Assembly: GCF_006575665.1 (NCBI RefSeq)
Contig: NZ_CP041253.1
Location: 4,901,501-4,965,500, forward strand
Source: Echinicola soli
GTDB lineage: Bacteria; Bacteroidota; Bacteroidia; Cytophagales; Cyclobacteriaceae
Reading direction: 5' to 3'
DNA length: 64,000 nt
The notes under the pieces are model-generated. The model had not been told where the DNA came from, did no database searches, and saw only the letters and a list, made by a program, of their open reading frames with translations. Below are positions 1 to 8,046 of the stretch, one piece after another (the stretch's first letter is position 1; the number at the start of each line of letters is the position of its first letter). The translations under genes and the position numbers were made by a program.

Positions 1-1
1 C

Positions 2-286
2 ATGATCGATGCACAAGAAGCCAAGTCCCTCGGTTTGGTAAACTATGTGACCGACACCAAGGCCGAGGCAATCCAAAAAGCAGAAGAAATCCTGCAAAAG
101 ATCATGACCAAGGCACCACTGTCCATAGGAATGATCATTGATTGCATAAATGCCGTCTACAGCAATGACGAAAACGGTTATCTCATTGAGGCCAACAGTT
201 TTGCCCGGTGCGTAAAATCCGATGATTATTCCGAAGGAACCTCTGCCTTTTTAGAAAAACGAAAACCCAATTTTAAAGGGGAATAG
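2..286 (+). CDS. Enoyl-CoA hydratase/isomerase family protein, C-terminal part
   Basis: This is the last 94 residues of a crotonase-fold protein; the rest lies before the window. The visible part has the family's C-terminal order: a 'DAQEAKSLGLVN' segment, which in enoyl-CoA hydratases follows the active-site core, then the trimerisation helices, ending in 'SEGTSAFLEKRKPNFKGE', the typical closing motif of short-chain enoyl-CoA hydratases. Such enzymes hydrate trans-2-enoyl-CoA in fatty-acid or amino-acid catabolism. The ATG at base 2 is an internal Met and not the start. The flippase gene begins 21 bases after the stop, so the two may be co-transcribed, though their functions are not obviously linked. 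The oxyanion-hole and catalytic Glu region is outside the window, so the exact reaction cannot be given. Confidence 0.85.
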   Translation: MIDAQEAKSLGLVNYVTDTKAEAIQKAEEILQKIMTKAPLSIGMIIDCINAVYSNDENGYLIEANSFARCVKSDDYSEGTSAFLEKRKPNFKGE

Positions 287-307
287 GCCCCTGCTTATCC
301 CGATCCC

Positions 308-1822
308 ATGAGTAAACTCAAACAACTTGCCGGTCAAACCGCCATTTACGGGATCAGTAGTATTTTGGGAAGGGTTATTAACTTTCTCCTTCTCCCCCTC
401 TATATTGCTTACCTTTCGAAGGAAGACCTTGGCTCATTTACGGCCATCTACGCCTTCATCGCTTTTTTTAATGTGATCTTTACCTACGGTATGGAAACCA
501 CCTTCTTCAGGTTTTCAACCGGAAAAGGCCTGGATCCGCAAAAAGTCTATAACAATGTCCAATCACTGGTCCTGACCACTTCCCTGTCATTGGGTGCACT
601 GTTGTTTCTGAGTGCGGAGCAATTGAGTGTGTGGATGGAATACCCCGGTAAATCACACCTGTTTCAGTGGACGGCCATGATCCTGACCATTGACGCCGTC
701 CTGGCCATTCCCTATGCCAAACTGAGAGCTGAAAACAAATCCCTCAAATTTGCGCTGACCAAGCTGCTGAACATCCTGTTGAATGTCGGTTTCAATATCT
801 TCTTTATCGTGGTATGTCGGCACGTATACCAGGGGGATTACCTTGGTTTCCTTCAGCCGTTCGTTGGGAGTTTTTACCACCCTGAATGGGGCGTGGACTA
901 TATCCTGCTTTCCAACCTCTTTGCCAATGCCCTGATCATTCCGGTGCTGTTCTTCATGTCAGGAAAATTCAGCTGGCAGATGGACAAAAGCATCCTTGGT
1001 CCCATGTGGCATTATGCCCTTCCGCTGTTGTTTATGGGCCTTGCAGGGGTGACCAATGAAGTCTTTTCAAGGTTCTTGTTTGAATATGTCCTTCCGGAAA
1101 ATTTCTACCCAGGTCTTACAGCCCGTGAAGCAGGCGGTATCTTCGGCGCCAACTTCAAGTTGGCCATCTTTATGAACCTGATCATCCAGGCCTTCAAGTA
1201 CGCCGCTGAGCCGTTTTTCTTTTCCCAAAGCGAGGATAAAAACAGCCCACAGCTGTATGCAAGGGTCATGCATTGGTTCATCATTTTCTGCAGTGTACTG
1301 ATGATACTCGTCGCCGTAAACCTGGACATCATCAGCAAGATCATTCTGGGCAACAAAGGCTACCAGGCCGGTATGGACATCGTACCCATGCTGCTTATGG
1401 GCTACTTGATGCTGGGTGTATATTTTAACCTCAGCATCTGGTTCAAGATCACCGACCGGACCATTTACAGCTTTTACATCACCTTTACCGGCGCGGTGGT
1501 CACCATACTGGTGATTTTTCTGATGGTACCCCAATACGGCTACACTGGTGCTGCCATGAGTACCTTGGCCACTTATGTGATCATGTCTGTCATGTGTTAT
1601 TTCTTTGGTCAAAAGTACTACCCCATTCCCTACAAGACCGCCAATGATATTTTCTATTTGGTCATTGCCTTTGGCTTTTCTTACCTGGGTTTTTATATCC
1701 AACTGGATTCCGGCGTCCTTACATTCCTTGTCCACAACCTCCTTCCGTTGCTTTTTTTGGGCTTGGTGGTTTTGATGGAGCGGGAAGAAATCAGGCAACT
1801 CAAAAACCGGATACGGCGCTAG
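308..1822 (+). CDS. Polysaccharide biosynthesis / Wzx-like flippase (MOP superfamily)
   Basis: A 504-residue integral membrane protein with about 12-14 hydrophobic helices spread over its whole length. The N-terminal 'LAGQTAIYGISSILGRVINF' followed by 'LLPLYIAYLSKEDLG' is characteristic of the polysaccharide transport (PST/Wzx) branch of MOP exporters, which flip lipid-linked oligosaccharides to the periplasmic face. There is no signal peptide or extra domain, and the length is normal for the family. No glycosyltransferases flank it, so this is an orphan flippase whose substrate cannot be read from context. The ATG at 308 is the first in frame after the upstream stop. Confidence 0.9.
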   Translation: MSKLKQLAGQTAIYGISSILGRVINFLLLPLYIAYLSKEDLGSFTAIYAFIAFFNVIFTYGMETTFFRFSTGKGLDPQKVYNNVQSLVLTTSLSLGALLFLSAEQLSVWMEYPGKSHLFQWTAMILTIDAVLAIPYAKLRAENKSLKFALTKLLNILLNVGFNIFFIVVCRHVYQGDYLGFLQPFVGSFYHPEWGVDYILLSNLFANALIIPVLFFMSGKFSWQMDKSILGPMWHYALPLLFMGLAGVTNEVFSRFLFEYVLPENFYPGLTAREAGGIFGANFKLAIFMNLIIQAFKYAAEPFFFSQSEDKNSPQLYARVMHWFIIFCSVLMILVAVNLDIISKIILGNKGYQAGMDIVPMLLMGYLMLGVYFNLSIWFKITDRTIYSFYITFTGAVVTILVIFLMVPQYGYTGAAMSTLATYVIMSVMCYFFGQKYYPIPYKTANDIFYLVIAFGFSYLGFYIQLDSGVLTFLVHNLLPLLFLGLVVLMEREEIRQLKNRIRR

Positions 1823-2556
1823 TGTACATCCGGATGTGGGGTTTGGGATGGTAGATATTGACCTGCTTATGGCCGACATCCATAAGTCGAAAACGTAGTA
1901 CGAAAAAACTCAACCCGATGGAGAAAAGAAGGTCGCCCATGATGAAGAAAGGAGGAAATAGAAATCGAAAAGACTTCATCGGCACACCGGGAAACATCTA
2001 CCATGATTATCATTCTGCACAATTTAATCCAGATTATGCATTAGGAATCGTAGTAGCCTGTCCCGAAGGGTTTCGGGACAGGCTGACGAATATCGGCAAA
2101 GAGCTGAAAGTGCAGTAAAACCAGCTAGTTTGGAGGTATAACCGTAGCGGTGCTACAGTGTACCCTGTCTGGCCGCCAGGTAAACCCAAAAACTAAAGCG
2201 AAGCGGTTGATTTTAAAGCAATTTCAGGTCGCAACAGATCGGCTATTAATAATCATAAAGGCATCAAATACGATGCTTCTTCCGCCCTCCTTTATTTTGA
2301 TGCCATCAAAAGTTATTTTATACAAGTGCTAGTCTTTGGGTCAGGAAACTCTTATAATTATGACCTACCCTGTATAAATATAATGGTGAGTTAACGGACT
2401 TATCTGTGAGCCTCCTGTTGGGAAGCCATAAAAATTTAGTTTGTGAAATGTCATTAAAATTAGTAAAAAAACCATCTCTCTCCCTAATAATACCAAAAGC
2501 CAAAAAAAACACTATATGCAATACTTTGCTACTTTTTTTTACTTAAAAATGATTTC
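1823..2556. other. Gene-free spacer
   Basis: About 730 bases without a convincing coding region; the short open frames here have no family resemblance. It holds the REP-like hairpin at 2055-2084 and a weaker inverted repeat, GGCATCAAA at 2260-2268 with its complement at 2296-2304. The last part leads into the GH105 promoter. Confidence 0.6.
2055..2084. repeat. REP-like perfect hairpin
   Basis: A 13-bp perfect inverted repeat: AGCCTGTCCCGAA at 2055-2067 and its complement at 2072-2084, with a GGGT loop. It has no U-tract, lies 230 bases after the flippase stop and is not tied to any gene. Its compactness resembles the repetitive extragenic palindromes scattered in Bacteroidota genomes. No second copy is seen in this window. 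Confidence 0.5.
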
Positions 2557-2564
2557 TATATTTG
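2557..2564 (+). promoter_or_regulatory. Putative -7 box of the GH105 gene
   Basis: TATATTTG fits the Bacteroidota sigma-ABfr -7 consensus TAnnTTTG and lies 39 bases before the ATG at 2604. No well-spaced -33 TTTG is seen, so the call rests on the -7 box and its position. Confidence 0.5.
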
Positions 2565-2603
2565 GCACTCATACCTAAATACAATTATTTATATAAATTT
2601 CAA

Positions 2604-3731
2604 ATGAACAGCATTTTAAAAAAAGGAAAACTCACACTCACCATCCTGGCAATAGGCGTATATGGCACAGCGTGGGCACAAACTAGCGTCCCCACCAAAC
2701 AAGAAGTCCATAACAGCATGCAAAAAGTGGCTGACTGGCAAATCGAAAACTTCTGGGAGGCTGGGCACGGAAGGCGAGTGTACGAGCCGACCAACTGGAC
2801 CAATGGGGCCTTATATGTGGGCATGATGAAATGGGCTAACCTTTCGGATGATAAAACTTATACGGATTTTTTAAAAGGAATTGGCCAAAAAACCGATTGG
2901 AAACTGGGGTCACATCTTGGGCTTTATCATGCCGATGAACATGCCGTGGGCCAAATGTACCTGGAACTTTACCGGAAATTTGATGATGAAAAAATGCTGG
3001 AGCCTACCCGGAAGCAAATGGAGTATATCATCTACCACCCTTCCCAAAGCTCCCTGCACTGGAAAACTCCATACCACCAAGACCGCTGGAACTGGTGCGA
3101 TGCGCTGTTCATGTCTCCGCCAGTTTGGGCTAAGCTGTCCAAGATCACCGGTGATGAAAAATACTTGGATTTTATGGTATCCGAGTTCAAGGCCACCACT
3201 GATTTCCTGTTTGATAAGAAAGAAAGCCTCTATTATCGTGATGAAAACTTCTTTGACAAGACCGACCATGGTACCAAGATCTTTTGGTCCCGCGGAAATG
3301 GATGGGTATTTGCAGGATTGGCCAACATACTGGCCGAGCTAGAGCCGGGAACTTCCGAACACAAGTATTTTGTGAAAATTTATAAAAAAATGGCCAAAAA
3401 GCTTAAAGAGCTCCAAACCGCTGATGGCTATTGGGCGATGAGCCTCTTGGGTGCAGAACATTATCCAACGCCAGAAACCAGCGGTACCGGTTTTTTCACT
3501 TATGGTTTTGCATGGGGCGTCAATAACGGATTATTAGATAAAGAAGATTACCAAGAAGTAGCTTTGAAAGGATGGAACGCCTTGCAGCAATGCGTGACCG
3601 AGGAAGGTATGCTGGGCTATGTACAACCGATCGGCGCTGCACCGGGTCAGGCATGGCCGGATAAAACAGAGGTTTATGGTGTAGGTGCTTACCTCAGTGC
3701 AGGATCAGAAATCTATAAAATGGCCCGGTAA
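2604..3731 (+). CDS. GH105 unsaturated (rhamno)galacturonyl/glucuronyl hydrolase, exported
   Basis: A 375-residue enzyme of the GH88/GH105 (alpha/alpha)6-barrel type, related to YteR/YesR. These enzymes hydrolyse the terminal 4,5-unsaturated uronic acid left by polysaccharide lyases. Family motifs are the 'HADEHAVGQMYLELY' helix (about residues 109-123), 'WCDALFM' (164-170, with the Asp that should be the general acid) and 'FWSRGNGWVFAGL'. Residues 1-26 form a signal peptide ending AWA, so it acts in the periplasm. The start is the ATG at 2604: it directly precedes the signal peptide and sits behind a promoter box, while an earlier in-frame TTG at 2562 overlaps that box. It converges with the GH120 gene, with a shared hairpin between them. 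Its presence implies a lyase-generated substrate, but no recognised lyase is in the window. Confidence 0.9.
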   Translation: MNSILKKGKLTLTILAIGVYGTAWAQTSVPTKQEVHNSMQKVADWQIENFWEAGHGRRVYEPTNWTNGALYVGMMKWANLSDDKTYTDFLKGIGQKTDWKLGSHLGLYHADEHAVGQMYLELYRKFDDEKMLEPTRKQMEYIIYHPSQSSLHWKTPYHQDRWNWCDALFMSPPVWAKLSKITGDEKYLDFMVSEFKATTDFLFDKKESLYYRDENFFDKTDHGTKIFWSRGNGWVFAGLANILAELEPGTSEHKYFVKIYKKMAKKLKELQTADGYWAMSLLGAEHYPTPETSGTGFFTYGFAWGVNNGLLDKEDYQEVALKGWNALQQCVTEEGMLGYVQPIGAAPGQAWPDKTEVYGVGAYLSAGSEIYKMAR

Positions 3732-3802
3732 CGCTAACCCAAGCATTCGGAGATTCGCTGAAACCTGCAGTATTTCAAGGGGAATAATTGATAATTGACA
3801 TA

Positions 3803-3847
3803 AAAAAGTGGCTCTTTTCGTCTTACCACGAAGAGGATCACTTTTAA
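3803..3847. terminator. Bidirectional hairpin between convergent GH105 and GH120 genes
   Basis: Arms AAAAGTGG-CTCTT and AAGAG-GATCACTTTT pair with small bulges around a short loop. Each side has an A/T tract, so it could stop transcription in both directions. It lies between the GH105 stop (3731) and the GH120 stop (3854). Confidence 0.55.
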
Positions 3848-3853
3848 TAAATT

Positions 3854-5635
3854 CTAATATTTAGTCCATACCTTAATATCTGTTCCACTTTTTAATTCTT
3901 CATTAAAAGGACCGGGATAAATCGGTACTTCCCTTTCATTCCCAAAGTAATCTTGACTGATCTTTAATGGACTTCCATCAGGATGTTCAAACAACAATCC
4001 ACTGACTGTTGTTTTGCCCAGCATTTCAGTAGTCACCGGTTTGGTGTTTTTTTCTATAAGCGTTTCAAACGTAAAGGGTGATGTGTGTATAGTCACAGAA
4101 TCACCTTTTATTGAAAAAAGTGGTTTTGATTGCTCCATAAACACGTTTCCGGATTGTTGAATATCAACTGTATCATATACTGACAAATTGGTATTGATGA
4201 ACACATTATTGAAAAACCGTTGATCTCCTATGTGTTTATCAAATGATGCTAAGGTCATATTTCGTGTGTCATGAGCTTCAAAATAGGGAGTCAATCGCTT
4301 GTCTTTAATAACGCCTTTCACTTCACCGGCGATCAAATTGTGCACAAATGCTCCACCTTGGGACCAGTTATGGATGGACACTTCTCCGAGTGATATATTA
4401 TTATCCACTAAATAGGGGCCGTGGTTGACTTCAAAAAACATGTCCCTTTCATTATCGTGCAGCAGATTTGAACTGACGCGTGTACCTTGGGTCATCCAAT
4501 CAAGCCAAATGCCGAGAATAGTATGATGGATATAATTGCCACGAATTTGAGTGTCGATTGGTCCATGAAATTTAATCGCCGCCATTTCATACCCACTAAA
4601 AAGTCGGTCCACATGTATGTCATAAATATGATTATTTTCAATGGTACTGTATGAGCAGCCCATGCTGCCCACCATGCCAGCCTGTTCACAGTGTGATATG
4701 GTGTTGTTTCTAACAATATGGTGCCCAATATTATCTCGGTTCCATCCGTTTTTTAGGGCTCTTTTAATGGTTTCCACATACCCTTCCGCCTTATCTTCAG
4801 AAGTATTGTCGTATTCATCACCATATTTACCTAAGGTAATGCCCGTACATTTTGAATAGCGAACGGTATTGTTTTCTATGATCCATCCTTTGCTCCAATT
4901 TGTACCAATGGCACCTTTTTGTTCGGCAGTTGGCGGGGCCCAGTTTGTTGCGGCATGACTGATGTGAAAACCGCTCAAGGTGATGTAATTAATGCCGGTC
5001 TTTTCGGGATAAAATATGGTCTGTCTGACATTTATTTCCGTTAGATTTGAATTAGGGTTATAGTCAGGGAATTGCGCCCAAATTGAGGTGGTTTTGTCAT
5101 CTACTTTTCCAAACCATAAATGGCGTTCTTTCACTGGCCCTAACACATCTTCTAATGAAGCTGCTTCAGCCAACCAATGTCCCTCTCTGTATACGGCCCC
5201 TGTATGGTGAACTCGTCCGAGTCTATGAAACCAATCTCCTGAAATGGAATCTTTATAAGGATTAAAGTCGCCGAAAAAAGAATTCGGCAATTCTACTTTC
5301 CATACATCCCCGCTTACTTTCATCCAATGTTGAATTCGTTCCGATCCTTTTATTTCCACCTGTCCATCTCCTGCGGTTCGATAGGTGATTCGTTTGGAAT
5401 CAGAAATGCCTCCTCTTGGAGGATTGATTTGTTCCCGGTAAACGCCTGCGTGAACGATCACAACACCTCCAGGCATTGCACGATTAGAAGCTTCCGATAT
5501 TGTTTTCAGTGGCTGTTTATTGCTCCCCGAAAAGCGATCATTTCCATTTACGGAAACATGGATTTCATTTTGTGAAAAGACATCGTTAGTCAGCAAAAAC
5601 ATAAACAAAACAAAAGAGAGGAGATACTTTATCAT
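3854..5635 (-). CDS. GH120 beta-xylosidase, exported right-handed beta-helix
   Basis: A 593-residue protein with a signal peptide (residues 1-21, ending VFSQ) and a parallel beta-helix rich in 'NNTI/NNHIY' rungs. It matches what I recall of the GH120 beta-xylosidase of Thermoanaerobacterium along most of its length: 'ITYRTAGDGQVEIKGSERIQ', 'WKVELPNSFFGDFNPYK', 'HAATNWAPPTAEQKGAIG' and 'NWSKGWIIENN'. The GH120 catalytic pair is kept: Asp in 'GIWLDWMTQGTRVS' (about D379) and Glu in 'MFFEVNHGPYLVDNN' (about E402). It should release xylose from xylo-oligosaccharides by a retaining mechanism in the periplasm. Many pipelines would name it only 'right-handed parallel beta-helix protein'. It is transcribed away from the unassigned gene at 5774-7213, with 138 bases between them. 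Confidence 0.85.
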   Translation of the reverse strand: MIKYLLSFVLFMFLLTNDVFSQNEIHVSVNGNDRFSGSNKQPLKTISEASNRAMPGGVVIVHAGVYREQINPPRGGISDSKRITYRTAGDGQVEIKGSERIQHWMKVSGDVWKVELPNSFFGDFNPYKDSISGDWFHRLGRVHHTGAVYREGHWLAEAASLEDVLGPVKERHLWFGKVDDKTTSIWAQFPDYNPNSNLTEINVRQTIFYPEKTGINYITLSGFHISHAATNWAPPTAEQKGAIGTNWSKGWIIENNTVRYSKCTGITLGKYGDEYDNTSEDKAEGYVETIKRALKNGWNRDNIGHHIVRNNTISHCEQAGMVGSMGCSYSTIENNHIYDIHVDRLFSGYEMAAIKFHGPIDTQIRGNYIHHTILGIWLDWMTQGTRVSSNLLHDNERDMFFEVNHGPYLVDNNISLGEVSIHNWSQGGAFVHNLIAGEVKGVIKDKRLTPYFEAHDTRNMTLASFDKHIGDQRFFNNVFINTNLSVYDTVDIQQSGNVFMEQSKPLFSIKGDSVTIHTSPFTFETLIEKNTKPVTTEMLGKTTVSGLLFEHPDGSPLKISQDYFGNEREVPIYPGPFNEELKSGTDIKVWTKY

Positions 5636-5773
5636 ATTATACTAATTTTTATTTTTTTTCTGGACAATACATTAATAATAGCATAACCTGAACTACATGC
5701 CTCAAAATTCAGGTCTAATTAGGAACACTGTTTCTTGTGATTCAGCCATAACATGAAAAAAACCAAAAAAAGT

Positions 5774-7213
5774 TTAAAACCCCTTGTTTGTAAACTTGGG
5801 TTCACTTACAAGCTTCAGCGTCTCGATGATATAGGCGGTCATCGCCTTATCGGCCACCCATTCTTCACGGGAGGCATAGCTGTCTTCTTTTGCATCCAGG
5901 TAAGTATGGCCGTCTTCAAAGCGGCTTTGCATATCCAATACCACCTGTCCCTGCTTCAGCTCCCAGTCCAGTGCCCTCATCCTCATGTCTGAATCGTTCG
6001 TAAAGGAAGCTGCTATGCTATTAAACATTGAAAAGTTCATACGGCGGCCTTTTCCCCAATCGGTTCCCAAAGGATAAAAAATATCGCCGGATCCCTCTTT
6101 AAAAATAGTGCCTCCAGGATCCTTTACCTGGCCTCCTGTAAGTTTTTCGCCAGGCCCAAAACGCAAGTCGGCAAAAGCACTAAATACCTTGTCAATATTA
6201 AACTTCAAGGCCGTTGGAATGCTCTGGTCTGCCAACCAAAAGTATTTGATAGGATTAAATTCGAAAGGAGACGTCATATAATCGGGATGAATAAAATGAT
6301 GGTTTACCACCGTTCCGTCTTCATTCAGATTTGTGCCCACTAACCACTCATGTAAAGGTTTCCCATTATACCATTTTCTACTTTCCAGATCACTTGGCCG
6401 CGCCAAAGCATTCAATGTCAACCATATCACTTTATTTATCCGCTCATCATATTCAGGGCTTTCAGGCATCATGGCACAGGCAACGGTAAGAATAAGACTG
6501 TCCCAGGCATTTTCCTCCCCACCGGTATCACCCGGACTGATAATTTCCCCATTAAGGTCCCGATACGTTTTTATACCGGGCAGCTCTTTATCGTCCATTA
6601 TCCAGGCACACTCGGTAGTTATCATTGCCAAAGTCTCCAATCGTGTCTGTTCATCAAGCTTGGGCCACATCATCCAGGCAGCAAACGAAGTATAACCCGC
6701 CCATAACGCGGACTGCCATTTTTCACCCCATCCCCCGGGTTTGTTGGCCAGATGCGTGTGGACCAGACTACGGATCATCTGAACGGTCTTGGCTTCCGCT
6801 TCTTGTTTCGAAACTCCAGTAAATGTACCGTCATAAAGTCCCATCTGTAAAGAGGCCGCCAATGCCTCCGCCTCTGCGGCAACCGGTCGTATTTTATGTT
6901 CGGAAACTCCTCCTAAGTCAAGATAATCATCTATGGAAATGCCGCTGAACCCACGCTTTTCCCACCAGGTAGTCAAGGCATATTTATTGGCATTGAGTAA
7001 TATTTTACCCATCAAAATTTGCTGGGGAGATGGTGTTACCTCGGCTTCGAAGCGGGACCAGTCAATGGGCTTGACCCATTCCACTTCCTCTTTCAAACTG
7101 ATGGTAGGGTTGGTCCCCACATGTTGGGCTTGTACACAAAAAGTAGCGGAACAAAATAAGAGCAGTAAGTAGTCCTTTAAATGATGAATTATAGGTTGTA
7201 ACATTTTTATCAT
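5774..7213 (-). CDS. Exported protein of unknown function, probable alpha/alpha-toroid
   Basis: A 479-residue protein with an N-terminal signal region (hydrophobic 'DYLLLLFCSATFCVQAQ', residues 14-30). I do not recognise a named family. The body is helix-rich with many Trp ('WTKPID'-like start, 'GGWGEKWQSALWAGYTSFAAW', 'GGEENAWDSLILTVA', 'RKWYNGKPLHEWLVGTN'). It also has a His/Tyr-rich stretch, 'GTVVNHHFIHPDYM', around residue 310. This composition suits an (alpha/alpha)n toroid such as those in GH88/105-type hydrolases, DUF-type uronidases or several polysaccharide lyase families. Its neighbours are GH120 and GH105, so a glycan-active role is likely, and a lyase would supply GH105 with substrate. 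That role is inference; no catalytic residue is proven. Confidence 0.75.
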   Translation of the reverse strand: MIKMLQPIIHHLKDYLLLLFCSATFCVQAQHVGTNPTISLKEEVEWVKPIDWSRFEAEVTPSPQQILMGKILLNANKYALTTWWEKRGFSGISIDDYLDLGGVSEHKIRPVAAEAEALAASLQMGLYDGTFTGVSKQEAEAKTVQMIRSLVHTHLANKPGGWGEKWQSALWAGYTSFAAWMMWPKLDEQTRLETLAMITTECAWIMDDKELPGIKTYRDLNGEIISPGDTGGEENAWDSLILTVACAMMPESPEYDERINKVIWLTLNALARPSDLESRKWYNGKPLHEWLVGTNLNEDGTVVNHHFIHPDYMTSPFEFNPIKYFWLADQSIPTALKFNIDKVFSAFADLRFGPGEKLTGGQVKDPGGTIFKEGSGDIFYPLGTDWGKGRRMNFSMFNSIAASFTNDSDMRMRALDWELKQGQVVLDMQSRFEDGHTYLDAKEDSYASREEWVADKAMTAYIIETLKLVSEPKFTNKGF

Positions 7214-7454
7214 AGTTACTAAATATAACCAATCACCTATAAAAAAACAAATAAACGAAAGAAATCGACATGTTTCGAAAGATTTTGTTCACAAAACCAG
7301 CAAGGGAAAAACTTGGGTTAATAGGAATAGAACCCTGTCGGAAAGGTCATGAACAGCAAAGGATCAGGTCACTACGAAAGGTCAGACCAAAACCATCATT
7401 GCTTTGGAACACCTATTTTTCACCTCTTCATTCCGACAAATAAAAATAACCGCC

Positions 7455-7462
7455 TATCTTTG
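7455..7462 (+). promoter_or_regulatory. Putative -7 box of dut
   Basis: TATCTTTG matches TAnnTTTG and lies 30 bases before the dUTPase ATG at 7493. No good -33 box is seen. Confidence 0.5.
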
Positions 7463-7492
7463 GTCCCAAGTAACCATCAAAATCAAACTACC

Positions 7493-7927
7493 ATGCAGGT
7501 CAACGTCATCAACCAATCCAAGCATCCCCTTCCTGAATACCAAACGGCCCTTTCTGCAGGTCTGGACCTAAGGGCCAATTTATCAGAACCTATACTACTG
7601 GAGCCGCTGGAAAGAACCTTGGTCGGTACAGGGCTGTTTATGGAATTGCCTGCCGGCCATGAAGCACAGATCCGCCCCAGAAGTGGCCTGGCCTATAAGC
7701 ATGGGGTCACCGTACTCAATTCCCCCGGAACCATCGATGCGGATTACAGGGGTGAGATAAAGGTCCTTTTGGTGAACCTTTCCAATGAGCCTTTCGAAAT
7801 CAACGATGGAGAGCGCATCGCCCAGATGGTGGTGGCACAACACGAGCAGATCCAGTGGAAAGAAGCTGCCGAGGTATCGGAAACCCAACGAGGAGCAGGT
7901 GGATTTGGCAGTACGGGAAAATCCTGA
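7493..7927 (+). CDS. dut: Deoxyuridine 5'-triphosphate nucleotidohydrolase
   Basis: A 144-residue trimeric dUTPase that splits dUTP to dUMP and pyrophosphate, keeping uracil out of DNA. All five signature motifs are present in order: 'SAGLDLRA', 'RPRSGLA', '[13 protein letters not shown]' (with the Asp that activates water), 'GERIAQMVV' and the C-terminal lid '[10 protein letters not shown]'. The start is the ATG at 7493, because the family begins directly with 'MQVNVINQS'; the open frame upstream to 7349 is not conserved and would read through the promoter box. It heads the long plus-strand housekeeping block. The TPR gene starts 119 bases later. Confidence 0.95.
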   Translation: MQVNVINQSKHPLPEYQTALSAGLDLRANLSEPILLEPLERTLVGTGLFMELPAGHEAQIRPRSGLAYKHGVTVLNSPGTIDADYRGEIKVLLVNLSNEPFEINDGERIAQMVVAQHEQIQWKEAAEVSETQRGAGGFGSTGKS

Positions 7928-8046
7928 TCACGTTAAATTTCGTGAAATGGCTTTTGGGGAATGAACCAAAAAGACCTAAAGTTTGTACGTTTTGTCAGGT
8001 AGAGACCATATATCTTCCTGATAATTTTACCAGTTCGAAACATAGC

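Noticed and set aside
1067-1879. 270-codon antisense frame opposite the flippase gene
   Set aside because: It is a mirror of a clear membrane protein gene; the His/Gln-rich product has no domain.
1858-2521. Three short open frames in the spacer after the flippase gene
   Set aside because: No conserved motifs or promoters, they overlap hairpins, and their composition looks non-coding.
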